NCBI GenBank assembly: GCA_002337605.1 | Contig: DDGL01000014.1 | Location: 62,001-126,000, forward strand | Length of the DNA: 64,000 bases | Direction of reading: 5' to 3' | DNA from: Flavobacteriaceae bacterium UBA1903 | GTDB taxonomy: Bacteria; Bacteroidota; Bacteroidia; Flavobacteriales; Flavobacteriaceae | In this document: piece after piece, positions 33,199 to 43,145 of the stretch | Numbering within the stretch: the stretch's first letter is position 1 | Layout: each line of letters begins with the position of its first letter | Translations under genes and position numbers: made by a program | The notes under the pieces: model-generated | The model's database searches: none | Seen by the model: only the letters and a program-made list of their open reading frames with translations | What the model was told of the DNA's origin: nothing

Positions 33199-34580
33199 CC
33201 TGCTAATATTTTAGTTATAGTTTCAACTTCAGCCCCTATATCCCCTGCTCCTACAAGTAGTTTAACACGGCACTCTGAGTTTTTTAATGCAGAAGAAATT
33301 TCAGGTTTGTTTATAATTCTGGTAGCTACGTAAAGGTTTCGGCCGCCCTCAACCAGACATTCGTCAATCATTTTAAGCAACCAGGCCGTAGTGACTCCCT
33401 CCATAGGTTCTTCACGTGCGGGATAAATATCCAACAACAGCACTTCATCAAATTTCGCTAAACTTTCAGCAAACCCTCTTGCAAAATCCTTTGTTCTGCT
33501 AAAGAGGTGTGGCTGAAACACGATTACTTTTTTATCGTTAGGATACATTTCAGCAACTGCCTGATGCAAGGCGTTTAATTCGGTAGGATGATGGGCGTAA
33601 TCGTCTATCAAAACCAGATCATCTCTTCTTATTTTATAAGAAAACCTGCGTTCCACCCCTTTAAAGGTTGCTAAAGCTTTGGGAAGGCAACCGGTTGGGG
33701 AACCTGCAAGAATTGCCATTCCCAAAGCTGTTATAGCATTGTGTAGGTTATGGTGTCCGGGTAAATAAAATTGTAAATTTTTTAAGGTTTGCTTTGGGGT
33801 TTTAAGGTCAAAAATATAAGCTCCGTTTTCAATACGCACATTTCGTGCTTCAAATGCTGCATCTTCTTCTATTGCGACGGACTGCCCTTTCAACGGCAAC
33901 CCTTTTTTAAAGAGTAGATTTTCTTTCTTCGGAAGTAAAGCGACAAAATCCTTAAATGCATCCTGCATAGCGTTTTCATCTCCGTAAATATCCAGATGGT
34001 CTGCATCCATAGAGGTTACGCAGGCAATATCCGGGCTAAGCGTTAAAAAAGAACGGTCAAATTCGTCTGCTTCCACTACAGTAATCTGGGTGCCTTTGCT
34101 AATGAAATTCGATTTATAGTTTTCTGCAATACCGCCTAAAAAAGCAGTGACCGGCATCTCACAGGAAGCCAACAAATGACCCAAAATAGCCGAAGTTGTT
34201 GTCTTGCCGTGAGTGCCAGCTACCGCCAAACATAAAGTGTGCTTTGTAACATCCCCCAGCAGTTTAGAACGCTTGATGACGTTGTACTTGTTATCCTGAA
34301 ACCAGTTTAAAATCTGGCTGGTTTTTGGTACAGCAGGTGTAAAAACCACTAACGTTTCAGAAGTATTTTGAATCTCTAAAGGAATTTCATCTGCCACATC
34401 TGTATAGCCAATGCCAATGCCTTCGGAGGTTAGTTGTCTCGTCAATGACGTTTCAGTCTTGTCATACCCATACACAGTTAACCCCTTTAACTTAGCAAAA
34501 CGGGCGAGCGCACTCATCCCAATTCCACCAATGCCGATGAAGTAAATGTTTTGTATGTTTTTGAGTATGCTCACTTTCAA
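33195..34580 (-). CDS. murC: UDP-N-acetylmuramate-L-alanine ligase
   Basis: MurC adds the first amino acid, L-Ala, to UDP-MurNAc. The 461-residue protein has the N-terminal FIGIGGIGMSALA nucleotide fold, the ATP P-loop GTHGKTTTSA, the EADEFDRSF segment, and the C-terminal DDYAHHPTE motif that is diagnostic for MurC-type ligases. A TTG start at 34580 overlaps the murG stop as TTGA; a GTG two codons later is an alternative. Length is typical. Confidence 0.97.
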   Translation of the reverse strand: MKVSILKNIQNIYFIGIGGIGMSALARFAKLKGLTVYGYDKTETSLTRQLTSEGIGIGYTDVADEIPLEIQNTSETLVVFTPAVPKTSQILNWFQDNKYNVIKRSKLLGDVTKHTLCLAVAGTHGKTTTSAILGHLLASCEMPVTAFLGGIAENYKSNFISKGTQITVVEADEFDRSFLTLSPDIACVTSMDADHLDIYGDENAMQDAFKDFVALLPKKENLLFKKGLPLKGQSVAIEEDAAFEARNVRIENGAYIFDLKTPKQTLKNLQFYLPGHHNLHNAITALGMAILAGSPTGCLPKALATFKGVERRFSYKIRRDDLVLIDDYAHHPTELNALHQAVAEMYPNDKKVIVFQPHLFSRTKDFARGFAESLAKFDEVLLLDIYPAREEPMEGVTTAWLLKMIDECLVEGGRNLYVATRIINKPEISSALKNSECRVKLLVGAGDIGAEVETITKILAG

Positions 34581-35749
34581 CTATTGACTTTTAATAATTT
34601 TTCTATCTCGTCTACAATATCCCTCGCTGCATTTGGTTTTGCCAATTTCTTTATGTTTTCTGACAATTTTCGCTGTAGACCTTCATCTTTCAGCAATCCA
34701 TCAAGGGTTGACTGAAATTTCTCGTCAGCTTCATTCTCCCGCAATAAAATCGCTGCATTTTTTTCTGAAATGGAACGTGCATTTTTAGTTTGATGGTCTT
34801 CCGAAACATTAGGCGACGGAATAAAAATTACTGGCTTCCCCACAAGACACAATTCTGAAACCGACAATGCTCCCGCTCGTGAGATAATAACATCTGCCGC
34901 TGCATACGCTAAATCCATTCTATTTAAAAAGGGATGTACTTGAATCCCCCCTCTAGCCTTCTTAACATAGGTGTTCTCGTATAGCTTCCCACATTGCCAG
35001 AGTACCTGAACATTTTCAGCTTTAAAATAATCCACCGCTTCATCTACTAATTCATTTATTTTTCTGGCGCCTAAACTTCCCCCTAACACCAAAATTGTTT
35101 TCAACCCGGAATTCAACTTAAAGTATTGCTGTGCTTCATTTCTTTTACTCGTTATTTCCAGTAAATCCTGACGCACCGGGTTACCCGTTACCACTAACTT
35201 TTCAGCAGGAAAAAAACGCTCCATTGCGTCGTAGGCTACACAAATTTTGGCTACAGTTTTACTCAACCATTTGTTGGTAATTCCAGCGTGGCTGTTCTGT
35301 TCCTGAATGAGGCAAGGAATCTTTTTCCCGGAAGCCACTTTCAGTAAGGGAGCACTGGCGTAGCCACCCGTTCCAATGGCAGCATTGGGTTTAAATTTTC
35401 TTAGAATCTTTCTGCTTTTCAGTAAACTTGAAACCAGCTTGAAAGGGAACATTAAATTCTTAGCACTTAAGCTACGTTGCAGTCCTGAGATCCACAATCC
35501 TTCAATTCGGTATCCAGCTTGCGGCACTTTCTCCATTTCCATACGGTCGCTGGCACCCACAAAGAGAAATTCTGCTTTGGGATACCTGCTTTTTAACTCA
35601 TTGGCAATGGCAATAGCAGGATAAATATGTCCCCCGGTGCCGCCACCGCTAATTATGAATCTATATGGTTGTTTTGTTTTGATGTTAATAGTTAATTTTA
35701 AAATTGTGAGGGAACACCCCCTCTGCCCCCCCTCAAGGGGAGAATTCAA
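34577..35749 (-). CDS. murG: UDP-GlcNAc-undecaprenyl-pyrophosphoryl-MurNAc-pentapeptide transferase
   Basis: MurG makes lipid II at the inner face of the membrane. The GT28 protein has the diagnostic GGGTGGHIYPAIAIA near residue 33, GTGGYAS, LVLGGSLGA and the donor-site RAGALSVSEL. The N-terminus is odd. No ATG or GTG starts before the glycine motif; the only usual codon is TTG at 35749, five bases past the ftsW stop. The next 14 codons from it run through a G-rich block (LEGGQRGC) unlike MurG. The true start may instead be a rare ATT or ATC codon at about 35690-35675. The coordinates give the long form of 390 residues. Confidence 0.93.
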   Translation of the reverse strand: MNSPLEGGQRGCSLTILKLTINIKTKQPYRFIISGGGTGGHIYPAIAIANELKSRYPKAEFLFVGASDRMEMEKVPQAGYRIEGLWISGLQRSLSAKNLMFPFKLVSSLLKSRKILRKFKPNAAIGTGGYASAPLLKVASGKKIPCLIQEQNSHAGITNKWLSKTVAKICVAYDAMERFFPAEKLVVTGNPVRQDLLEITSKRNEAQQYFKLNSGLKTILVLGGSLGARKINELVDEAVDYFKAENVQVLWQCGKLYENTYVKKARGGIQVHPFLNRMDLAYAAADVIISRAGALSVSELCLVGKPVIFIPSPNVSEDHQTKNARSISEKNAAILLRENEADEKFQSTLDGLLKDEGLQRKLSENIKKLAKPNAARDIVDEIEKLLKVNS

Positions 35750-35754
35750 TTAGT

Positions 35755-36954
35755 TTATATAGTTTCTGAAAGAATGTCTAATGGATTTTCCGTGAGTCCA
35801 TCTTCTGTTTCTTTTCTTTGTATTTCTCTTTTTGCTGCAACGCTTAGCACCATTCCTAACGCCAGACATGTCATCCATATACTGGTACCCCCACTACTAA
35901 TTAAGGGTAATGTTTGCCCTGTTACAGGAAACAACTCTACCGCTACCGCCATATTTATGAGTGCCTGAAATACAATAGGCAGACCAACACCAACCACCAG
36001 CAATTTCCCAAACATGGAGGTAGCTTTGTGGGCTACTACCACTAACCTAAACAATAATGCCAGGTATAAGAACATTAAAAACAAGCCACCTACAAGGCCG
36101 AATTCTTCTACAATAATGGCGTAAATAAAATCGGATGAAGACTGGGGCAAAAAGTTTTTCTGAACACTCTTCCCGGGGCCTAACCCCGTGACACCACCCG
36201 ATGCAATGGCAATTTTTGCTATTTCAATCTGATAGTCACCTTCAGTATCTTCTTTATCGGTAAAGTTTTCTATTCGACTCATCCACGTATCTACCCGGTT
36301 ACTAAATGCTCCCGGAAAAGCAATTGCCGTGAGAACAAAGAGTGCCAAGATCACAAATCCTGTTCCCAGCACAATCATTAAATAGCGTACTGGATACCCC
36401 CCTATAAACACCAATACAACCACCATAGCAAAAATGATAGCAGTGGTTGAAAAGTTTGCCGGAAGTATTAATGCTAGTACCAAAAAAACAGGCAACCACA
36501 AGGGCAGGAGCGTCTCTTTAAAAGTGACAGTTCTATCTTTGATACGACTTAAATAGCGTGCCACATACGTCATGAGTACAACTGCCGCCAAGGTAGATGT
36601 CTGGAAAGTAACCCCTACAAACGGAACCCGTATCCAACGGCTGGCGTTAGCGCCATCAATGGTGTTGCCTTGTGCCATTGTAAAAATTAACAACAAGATA
36701 GCAACAGGTAAGGCAATTATGGAAAGTCCCTTAAAATAGTGGAACGGGATTTTGTGAACTCCATATAAAATAGCAAAACCCAGTAACAAATGTGCCAGAT
36801 GTTTCAGTAAGAATTTAAACGTATTTCCATCGCCATACAAGTATGCCAGGTTGCTACTCGCACTGTATACGGGTAGGAACGAGAACAGCGCCAACAAGCC
36901 TGCTACGGCCCAAATGGCTTTATCTCCTTGTATGTTCTGGAAAAATTTTTTCAC
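35755..36954 (-). CDS. ftsW: Lipid II polymerase / division protein FtsW
   Basis: The 399-residue SEDS-family protein has about ten transmembrane helices and the family signature in its final third: LIFQALINMAVAVELFPVTG is the region, with GLPIVFQALINM and LPLISSGGTS as key motifs. It polymerises lipid II glycans with the transpeptidase FtsI. The start is a GTG at 36954. The position between murD and murG in the dcw cluster favours FtsW over RodA. The 116 bases before it (36955-37070) hold a degenerate dispersed repeat with a CTGCCTG/CAGGCAG hairpin. Confidence 0.95.
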   Translation of the reverse strand: MKKFFQNIQGDKAIWAVAGLLALFSFLPVYSASSNLAYLYGDGNTFKFLLKHLAHLLLGFAILYGVHKIPFHYFKGLSIIALPVAILLLIFTMAQGNTIDGANASRWIRVPFVGVTFQTSTLAAVVLMTYVARYLSRIKDRTVTFKETLLPLWLPVFLVLALILPANFSTTAIIFAMVVVLVFIGGYPVRYLMIVLGTGFVILALFVLTAIAFPGAFSNRVDTWMSRIENFTDKEDTEGDYQIEIAKIAIASGGVTGLGPGKSVQKNFLPQSSSDFIYAIIVEEFGLVGGLFLMFLYLALLFRLVVVAHKATSMFGKLLVVGVGLPIVFQALINMAVAVELFPVTGQTLPLISSGGTSIWMTCLALGMVLSVAAKREIQRKETEDGLTENPLDILSETI

Positions 36955-36982
36955 TTTATTTTAGTTTTCTAAAATTGCTTTA

Positions 36983-37030
36983 GGTCTCGACTGCCTGTCT
37001 GTCTCATTCAGGCAGACGCTCAACCTGACG
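36983..37030. repeat. Degenerate dispersed repeat with an inserted hairpin
   Basis: TCTCGACTGCCTG, CAGGCAGACGCTCAACCTGACG and their spacing resemble the repeat family at 11504, 45850 and 53085-53206, with a CTGCCTG/CAGGCAG stem inserted in the middle. It lies between murD and ftsW. Confidence 0.4.
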
Positions 37031-37070
37031 TTCATATTTCATATCTCAAATTTCACTTTCGTTTTGTTCC

Positions 37071-38405
37071 TTACAAATGCCTCACAGCTTCTTTAAACTG
37101 TCTTCCCCGATCTTCGTAATTTTCGAACAAATCGAAACTTGCGCAACACGGGCTTAACAATACCGTATCGTTACGCTCGGCTATTTTGTAAGCTACTTTT
37201 ACCGCCTCTTCCATACCTGCTGTTTCTACTACCAAATCCACAATGTTGCCAAATGCCTGCTTTATTTTTTCATTATCCACACCCAAACAGATAATGGCTT
37301 TTACTTTTTCATTTACCAGAGGCAACAATTCAGCGTAATCGTTTCCTTTATCCACCCCTCCAACGATCCAAACGGTGGGGCTTTCCATACTATCCAGGGC
37401 ATAAAATGTAGCGTTTACGTTCGTAGCCTTGCTATCGTTAATGTACATCACATTGTTTATTTTAAGGACTTTTTCCAAACGGTGCTCGACCCCCTGAAAG
37501 CTCTCCAGCGACTCACGAATGGTTGCTTTTCTTATTTTTAGCAATTTAGCCACGGTAGTAGCCGCCATTGCATTTTTTGTATTGTGTTGTCCTTGTAGAC
37601 CTAATTGTGCGATTGGCATAGTAAGTTGGGTATTATTAATTGTTAGTATTATTTCGTTATTTTTTATATATGCGCCTTGTTGTACTTCATTTTTAAGTGA
37701 AAAAGGCAGTTTTTTTGCTTTAATCTCGTGATGTTGCAACCACTTATTTATTTCTGAATCATCCCCGTCGTAAATGAAATAATCATCCTCGGTCTGATTC
37801 ATCGTTATTCTGAATTTAGCGTCGATATACTTCTCGTATTTGTAATCGTATCTATCTAAATGATCCGGACTCAGATTCGTTAAAACAGCAATATGCGGTG
37901 CAAAGGTTTCAATTCCGTCCAGTTGAAAACTACTCAACTCCAATACGAAGTTTTTATAGTTATTTTCTGAAACCTGCTCGGCAAAACTTTTACCAATGTT
38001 TCCTCCTAAGGCAACATTTAACTCGTCTTTCAGTAAAGCGTAAATCAAGCTTGCCGTAGTTGTTTTCCCATTGCTTCCTGTAACGCCTACAATCGTAGCT
38101 TCAGTAAATTGTGAAGCAAACTCGATCTCTGAAATGACCTGTACTTCATGCTGCTTCAACGTTTGTACGAGAGGTGCTTTATCGGGAATTCCCGGGCTTT
38201 TCATTACCACGTCTGCGTTTAGGATCTTGGCTTCTGTATGCCCCCCTTCTTCCCAGTCCAGTTCATGATGTATAAGAACTTGTTTGTACTTTTCCTTTAT
38301 AGTTCCGAAGTCTGAAACAAAAACTTCAAAACCTTCACGTTTACCCAGGATAGCTGTCCCTACACCACTTTCTCCTCCTCCTAATATGACTAATCGCTTA
38401 CTCAT
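37071..38405 (-). CDS. murD: UDP-N-acetylmuramoylalanine-D-glutamate ligase
   Basis: MurD adds D-Glu to UDP-MurNAc-L-Ala. The 444-residue protein opens with LVILGGGESGVGTA, has the ATP loop GVTGSNGKTTTAS, a KYIDAKFRI lysine segment, the EHRLEKV motif and a DSKATN segment typical for MurD. Length is standard. The gene lies 35 bases downstream of mraY. Confidence 0.97.
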   Translation of the reverse strand: MSKRLVILGGGESGVGTAILGKREGFEVFVSDFGTIKEKYKQVLIHHELDWEEGGHTEAKILNADVVMKSPGIPDKAPLVQTLKQHEVQVISEIEFASQFTEATIVGVTGSNGKTTTASLIYALLKDELNVALGGNIGKSFAEQVSENNYKNFVLELSSFQLDGIETFAPHIAVLTNLSPDHLDRYDYKYEKYIDAKFRITMNQTEDDYFIYDGDDSEINKWLQHHEIKAKKLPFSLKNEVQQGAYIKNNEIILTINNTQLTMPIAQLGLQGQHNTKNAMAATTVAKLLKIRKATIRESLESFQGVEHRLEKVLKINNVMYINDSKATNVNATFYALDSMESPTVWIVGGVDKGNDYAELLPLVNEKVKAIICLGVDNEKIKQAFGNIVDLVVETAGMEEAVKVAYKIAERNDTVLLSPCCASFDLFENYEDRGRQFKEAVRHL

Positions 38406-38440
38406 GTTTCGCTCTCAAAGGCGTAAAGACGCCAGGGTTT

Positions 38441-39673
38441 TTATCTGATTTTTAAAGTAACGATGGTTAAAATCGCCAGGAAAATCCCAACGATCCAGAA
38501 TCGTGTTACAATTTTACTTTCATGAAATCCTTTTACCTGATAGTGATGGTGTAAGGGTGACATTCTGAAAATTCTACGGCCCTCACCAAATCTTTTGCGG
38601 GTGTATTTAAACCAACCCACCTGCAGCACTACTGAAAAATTTTCCATTAAGAAAATTCCGCAAAGCACAGGAATCAGTAATTCTTTCCGTATGATAATGG
38701 CAATTACTGCGATGATACCACCTATGGTTAAGCTTCCCGTATCGCCCATAAAAACCTGTGCGGGATAGGCGTTGTACCATAAAAACCCAATGAGCGCTCC
38801 CACAAATGCTGTTATAAATATGGTGACCTCGCCTGTATTGGGGATAAACATTACGTTTAAATAATCACTAAAAACCGCGTTCCCTGAAACCCATGCAAAC
38901 AGCGCCAAGGTAACAGCAACAATAGCTGAGGAGCCCGCCGCCAGACCATCGATACCATCGGTTAGATTAGCTCCATTGGAAACTGCAGTAATGATAAAGA
39001 TGACAATTGGGATAAAAATTAACCACACATAATCCTTTGAATTTTCACCAGTCCAGCTTATTAAGGATTCGTAATTAAATTCATTTTCTTTTACAAAAGG
39101 AATGGTGGTTTGCAACGATTTTTCAGAATCAAAAAATTCTATGGGTGAGTTTTGTGTGATCTCTTCTTGAGAATTTACAGGGTTTATCTTTTCACGTTTA
39201 ATGGTAACATCGGGATGGAAAAACATCACAGCACCCACGAAAATTCCCAAACCTACTTGGCCAATGATCTTGAACTTTCCAGGAAGCCCGGCTTTGTCTT
39301 TTTTAAACTTTTTTAAATAATCATCCAGAAACCCTATCGCCCCCATCCAAATGGTAGTTACAATAAGCATGATCACATAAATGTTTTCCAGCTTTGCGAA
39401 TAACAATACAGGTACGAGTGTCGCTAAAATAATGATCAAGCCTCCCATTGTAGGAGTTCCGGCCTTTTCGTTCTGTCCCTCCAAACCAAGATCGCGAATT
39501 TGCTCACCCATTTGTTTCCGTTGGAGGATTCTGATAATTTTTTTACCAAAAATTGTAGCGATAATCAAAGAGAAGATAATCGCTAGGGCTGCCCGAAAGG
39601 TGATAAACCCAAAAAGACTCGCCCCAGGTATTTGGTAGTTTTGTTCCAAAAATTCGAATAAGTAGTATAGCAT
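38441..39673 (-). CDS. mraY: Phospho-N-acetylmuramoyl-pentapeptide transferase
   Basis: MraY transfers phospho-MurNAc-pentapeptide to undecaprenyl phosphate, giving lipid I. The polytopic protein has the catalytic GFLDDYLKK Asp pair, the NLTDGIDGLA motif, and the PLHHHYQVKG tail signature. At 410 residues it is about 50 longer than the E. coli enzyme. The extra is a hydrophilic insertion at roughly residues 160-215 (KREKINPVNSQEEITQ onward) facing a loop, as in other flavobacterial MraY. Its ATG lies one base after the murE stop. Confidence 0.97.
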   Translation of the reverse strand: MLYYLFEFLEQNYQIPGASLFGFITFRAALAIIFSLIIATIFGKKIIRILQRKQMGEQIRDLGLEGQNEKAGTPTMGGLIIILATLVPVLLFAKLENIYVIMLIVTTIWMGAIGFLDDYLKKFKKDKAGLPGKFKIIGQVGLGIFVGAVMFFHPDVTIKREKINPVNSQEEITQNSPIEFFDSEKSLQTTIPFVKENEFNYESLISWTGENSKDYVWLIFIPIVIFIITAVSNGANLTDGIDGLAAGSSAIVAVTLALFAWVSGNAVFSDYLNVMFIPNTGEVTIFITAFVGALIGFLWYNAYPAQVFMGDTGSLTIGGIIAVIAIIIRKELLIPVLCGIFLMENFSVVLQVGWFKYTRKRFGEGRRIFRMSPLHHHYQVKGFHESKIVTRFWIVGIFLAILTIVTLKIR

Positions 39674-39674
39674 C

Positions 39675-41141
39675 TTATTTATTTAGGGCGGTTAATAGTT
39701 CATTTACAATCTTGAAATCATCAAAATCGGTTCTTTTTCCATTTATTTCCTGATAAGTCTCATGGCCTTTTCCTGCAATAAGAATAATATCATTTGCTTC
39801 AGCTAGCTGGCAGGCCGTTTTAATAGCTTGCTTTCTATTTGAAATCGCTACGGTTTTTTTATAATTTTCCGGCGACACTCCTTTCTCCATGTCTTCGATT
39901 ATGGATTCGGGGTTTTCGGTACGCGGATTGTCACTTGTAAAAATGGCCTTAGTACTTAATTGGGAAGCAATGTGTGCCATTTTTGGTCTTTTGGTCGTGT
40001 CTCTGTCACCGCCACAACCCACTACAGTTATTAATTGCTCATTGCCCGTACGAATAGCGTTTATTGTTTCCAGCACGTTTTTTAAAGCATCTGGTGTGTG
40101 TGCATAATCTACTATGGCAGTTACTTTTTTGGCTGATGAAATTGTAAACTGAAACCTTCCATCTACACTCTCCAGAGCACTTATTAGTTGCAATGTTTCC
40201 ATTTGTTCCAACCCGAGTAATTCGGCTGTCGCATAAATGGCCAAAAGATTGTAAGCGTTAAAACTTCCAATAAGCTTAGCCCATAGTTCGTTGTTGTTGA
40301 TTTTCAACAATAAACCAGAAAACTGATTTTCCAGAATCTGTGCTTTATAGTCTGCATAGCTTTTCAGGCCGTAGGTGTATTTTTTGGCCAATGTATTTTG
40401 CAGCATCACGCTTCCATTCTTATCGTCAGCATTCACCAAAGCGAAGGCATTTTTAGGAAGCTCGTCAAAAAACTTCTTTTTTACATCTCTATACTCTTTG
40501 AAATCTTTATGGTAATCCAGGTGCTCATGACTTAAATTGGTGAAAATTCCACCTGTAAAATAAAGCCCTTCCGTTCGTTTCTGATGAATTCCGTGACTAC
40601 TCACTTCCATAAAGCAGAACTCTACGCCGGCGCCTACCATTTCTGCTAAATACTTATTTATGGTAATACTATCTGGTGTGGTATGAGTTGCTTTATATTC
40701 TTTTTTACCTACTTTTATTTTTACCGTAGAAAGTAAACCACACTCAAATCCGGCATCGGTAAACAGGTTATAAAGTAAGGTTGAAATAGTTGTTTTTCCG
40801 TTGGTACCAGTAACACCAATGAGTTTTAAACTTTCTGAAGGGTTTCCATAAAAATTGGCTGCCAGTACTGCCATCGCCTGCTTGCTGTCTGCTACTTGTA
40901 CATAGGTCACCCCATTTACTATTTGAGCTGGCATTGTCTCGCATATTACGGCAAGGGCTCCTTGATCTACTGCTGTTTTTATATAGTCGTGACCATCACT
41001 CAAGGCACCCTTAATAGCTATAAAGACATCATCCAAACCTACACTTCGACTATCAAAATGAAGGTCACGAATGGTCACCCCCGTGTTGCCTACCACTTTT
41101 TCTAGGGTTACTTTATAGAGTATGTCACGTAGTACAATCAC
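39675..41141 (-). CDS. murE: UDP-N-acetylmuramoyl-tripeptide synthetase (MurE)
   Basis: MurE adds the third stem-peptide residue. The 488-residue protein has the substrate-binding DSRSV segment, the ATP loop GVTGTNGKTT, MEVSSHGIHQ, and the DNPRTENP motif (at about residues 409-416) that marks the meso-diaminopimelate-adding form. It starts with a GTG that overlaps the ftsI stop as GTGA. murF does not follow, unlike in many dcw clusters; in this phylum it often lies elsewhere. Confidence 0.97.
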   Translation of the reverse strand: MIVLRDILYKVTLEKVVGNTGVTIRDLHFDSRSVGLDDVFIAIKGALSDGHDYIKTAVDQGALAVICETMPAQIVNGVTYVQVADSKQAMAVLAANFYGNPSESLKLIGVTGTNGKTTISTLLYNLFTDAGFECGLLSTVKIKVGKKEYKATHTTPDSITINKYLAEMVGAGVEFCFMEVSSHGIHQKRTEGLYFTGGIFTNLSHEHLDYHKDFKEYRDVKKKFFDELPKNAFALVNADDKNGSVMLQNTLAKKYTYGLKSYADYKAQILENQFSGLLLKINNNELWAKLIGSFNAYNLLAIYATAELLGLEQMETLQLISALESVDGRFQFTISSAKKVTAIVDYAHTPDALKNVLETINAIRTGNEQLITVVGCGGDRDTTKRPKMAHIASQLSTKAIFTSDNPRTENPESIIEDMEKGVSPENYKKTVAISNRKQAIKTACQLAEANDIILIAGKGHETYQEINGKRTDFDDFKIVNELLTALNK

Positions 41142-43141
41142 GATAATGTTAGTATAATGGTTTGTCCTATTTTTACTGGCTCTCCCGAGGCAATAGATTG
41201 ATCCCTTACAGATCCATTGCCTTCAATTTTTACCTTTAACCCCATGTTTTCAAGTAATGAGACCGCATCCATTCCTGCCATTCCTTTCACATTGGGTATT
41301 TTGTTGTAACGTTTTTGCGCTTTTATATAGTAGTTTTCAAAATCTTTACTAAAGGTTGAGTCTACTGCATGTATATTAGCTACTTCTGCTTTTAAAGGGG
41401 AATCTGTAAAAATCTTCTGAGCAATTCTTTTAAAGACCGGCCCTGTCACGTCTGCTCCGTAGTATCCTTTTTTGGTACTGGGCTTGTGAATAACCACAAT
41501 ACAGGAATATTTAGGATTTTCGGCTGGAAAATAGCCAGCGAACGAAGACACATATTTTCTATCTTTATTCCACGCTACGATGTTGGCGTAATCGGTTCTG
41601 GCAGTTCCTGTTTTTCCTGCCATAGAGAAATTTTCAGAATACAGGCTTTTTCCTGTACCGCGCTTTACGATGTTTTTTAAGATCTCCTGAATCTTTTTTA
41701 TGGTAGTTTCTGAAGCTATTTGTTCGTTCAGCACTTCCGTTTCAAAAACTTCAACCTGCTCCTTCCACGAACGAATTTCTTTGATAAATTGTGGTTTTAC
41801 CATTTTCCCTTTGTTTGCAATAGCATTATAGAATGTCAAAATTTGAAGCGGTGTCATTCGTAAATTATATCCATATGAAATGGACGGCAATGCATTTCGA
41901 CTCCAAAGCGCATCTCCTTCTTCTGGGATTACAGGCTTGCCTTCTCCTTTAATAGGAATTCCAATACGCTCACCGAGCCCCCACTCTTTTACCTGGTCTG
42001 TGAATTTCTTGGGATTTTTTTTATAAGCATCGTCAATTAATTGTGCCAAACCAATGTTTGAAGAAACCTCCAGCGCTCTGGCTGCTGAAATCTTACCAAA
42101 ACCACCTCTCTTTGAGTCGGAAATGGTTCTTCCATAAATTTTAAAACGACCTTCTTTTGTATCTACCACTGTTGACGTATCTATCACTTTATGTTCTAAA
42201 GCAACTGTAAGAGCAACTGTTTTGAACGTGGAACCAGGCTCTGCACTTTCGCCTACCGCATAATTTAAACGCTCATAAAAGCTGCCATTTCTACTTCTTC
42301 CTAAATTTGAAACAGCTTTAATTTCGCCAGTTTCCACTTCCATTACAATGACACACCCGTGGTCTGCCTCATAAAACTCTAGCTGTTTCAACAATGCGTG
42401 ATGCGCAATATCCTGAATGTTTACATCTATGGTTGAAACAATATCGTATCCATCCTGAGGTTCTACTTCGTTTTCGTCATACACTGGTTTCCACTGGCCT
42501 TTGGCAATTTTTTGCTTGAGGCGTTTTCCTTGTTTGCCACTCAACATTTCATGAAAGGCTCCTTCTAAACCAACTGCATAATATCCAGGGTTTTCACGAT
42601 CCTCATTTCCAACCAAACGTGCACCTATTTTACCCATAGGGTGCTCCCGAACGGTTTTTTGAGACACGATAATCCCCCCTCGGTAAGGCCCTTTATTTAG
42701 CAACGGCATTTGCTTGACCTTTTTATATTCTGAATACCCGAGGTTCTTAGCCAGAAGCAAATAGCGATTTTTAGTAGCTCTCGCCTTACGCAACAGGTTT
42801 TGATAATACGATGCAGACTTCCCGAATTGCTTACTAAGTTCTTTTGAAAGCGGCACCAGATTTTCTTTGAAGTCTTCTGAAGAAACTGTCACAGCGTCAA
42901 AACGGATATCATATTTAGGCACCGAACTGGCCAACAAACTGCCGTCGTCTGCGTATACATTCCCCCTATTAGCAGGAATTGTAAAGTTTTGAGTTGTATT
43001 TTTCTGGGCGAGATCCCGATATTTATCTCCTTCAACAAATTGGATATCGGCCATTTTAATAGCAATCAACAACGCAAAGAGGAACATACCTCCAGCGATA
43101 AAATATAAGCGGTTCAATATGTTTTTCTCTCTTTCGGCCAC
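41138..43141 (-). CDS. ftsI: Division transpeptidase FtsI (PBP) with a PASTA domain
   Basis: The 667-residue class B PBP cross-links septal peptidoglycan. It has one N-terminal membrane helix, a dimerisation domain, and the active-site motifs SxxK (PGSTFKTV), SxN (VSSNIG) and KTG (AGKTGTART). The last 60 residues form a single PASTA domain (IPNVKGMAGMDAVSLL). The frame is open further, to a TTG or similar codon at 43204, but that would overlap ftsL by 59 bases. The GTG at 43141, four bases after the ftsL stop, gives the usual MAEREKNIL-type N-terminus, so it is chosen. Confidence 0.95.
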   Translation of the reverse strand: MAEREKNILNRLYFIAGGMFLFALLIAIKMADIQFVEGDKYRDLAQKNTTQNFTIPANRGNVYADDGSLLASSVPKYDIRFDAVTVSSEDFKENLVPLSKELSKQFGKSASYYQNLLRKARATKNRYLLLAKNLGYSEYKKVKQMPLLNKGPYRGGIIVSQKTVREHPMGKIGARLVGNEDRENPGYYAVGLEGAFHEMLSGKQGKRLKQKIAKGQWKPVYDENEVEPQDGYDIVSTIDVNIQDIAHHALLKQLEFYEADHGCVIVMEVETGEIKAVSNLGRSRNGSFYERLNYAVGESAEPGSTFKTVALTVALEHKVIDTSTVVDTKEGRFKIYGRTISDSKRGGFGKISAARALEVSSNIGLAQLIDDAYKKNPKKFTDQVKEWGLGERIGIPIKGEGKPVIPEEGDALWSRNALPSISYGYNLRMTPLQILTFYNAIANKGKMVKPQFIKEIRSWKEQVEVFETEVLNEQIASETTIKKIQEILKNIVKRGTGKSLYSENFSMAGKTGTARTDYANIVAWNKDRKYVSSFAGYFPAENPKYSCIVVIHKPSTKKGYYGADVTGPVFKRIAQKIFTDSPLKAEVANIHAVDSTFSKDFENYYIKAQKRYNKIPNVKGMAGMDAVSLLENMGLKVKIEGNGSVRDQSIASGEPVKIGQTIILTLS

Positions 43142-43145
43142 CGCG

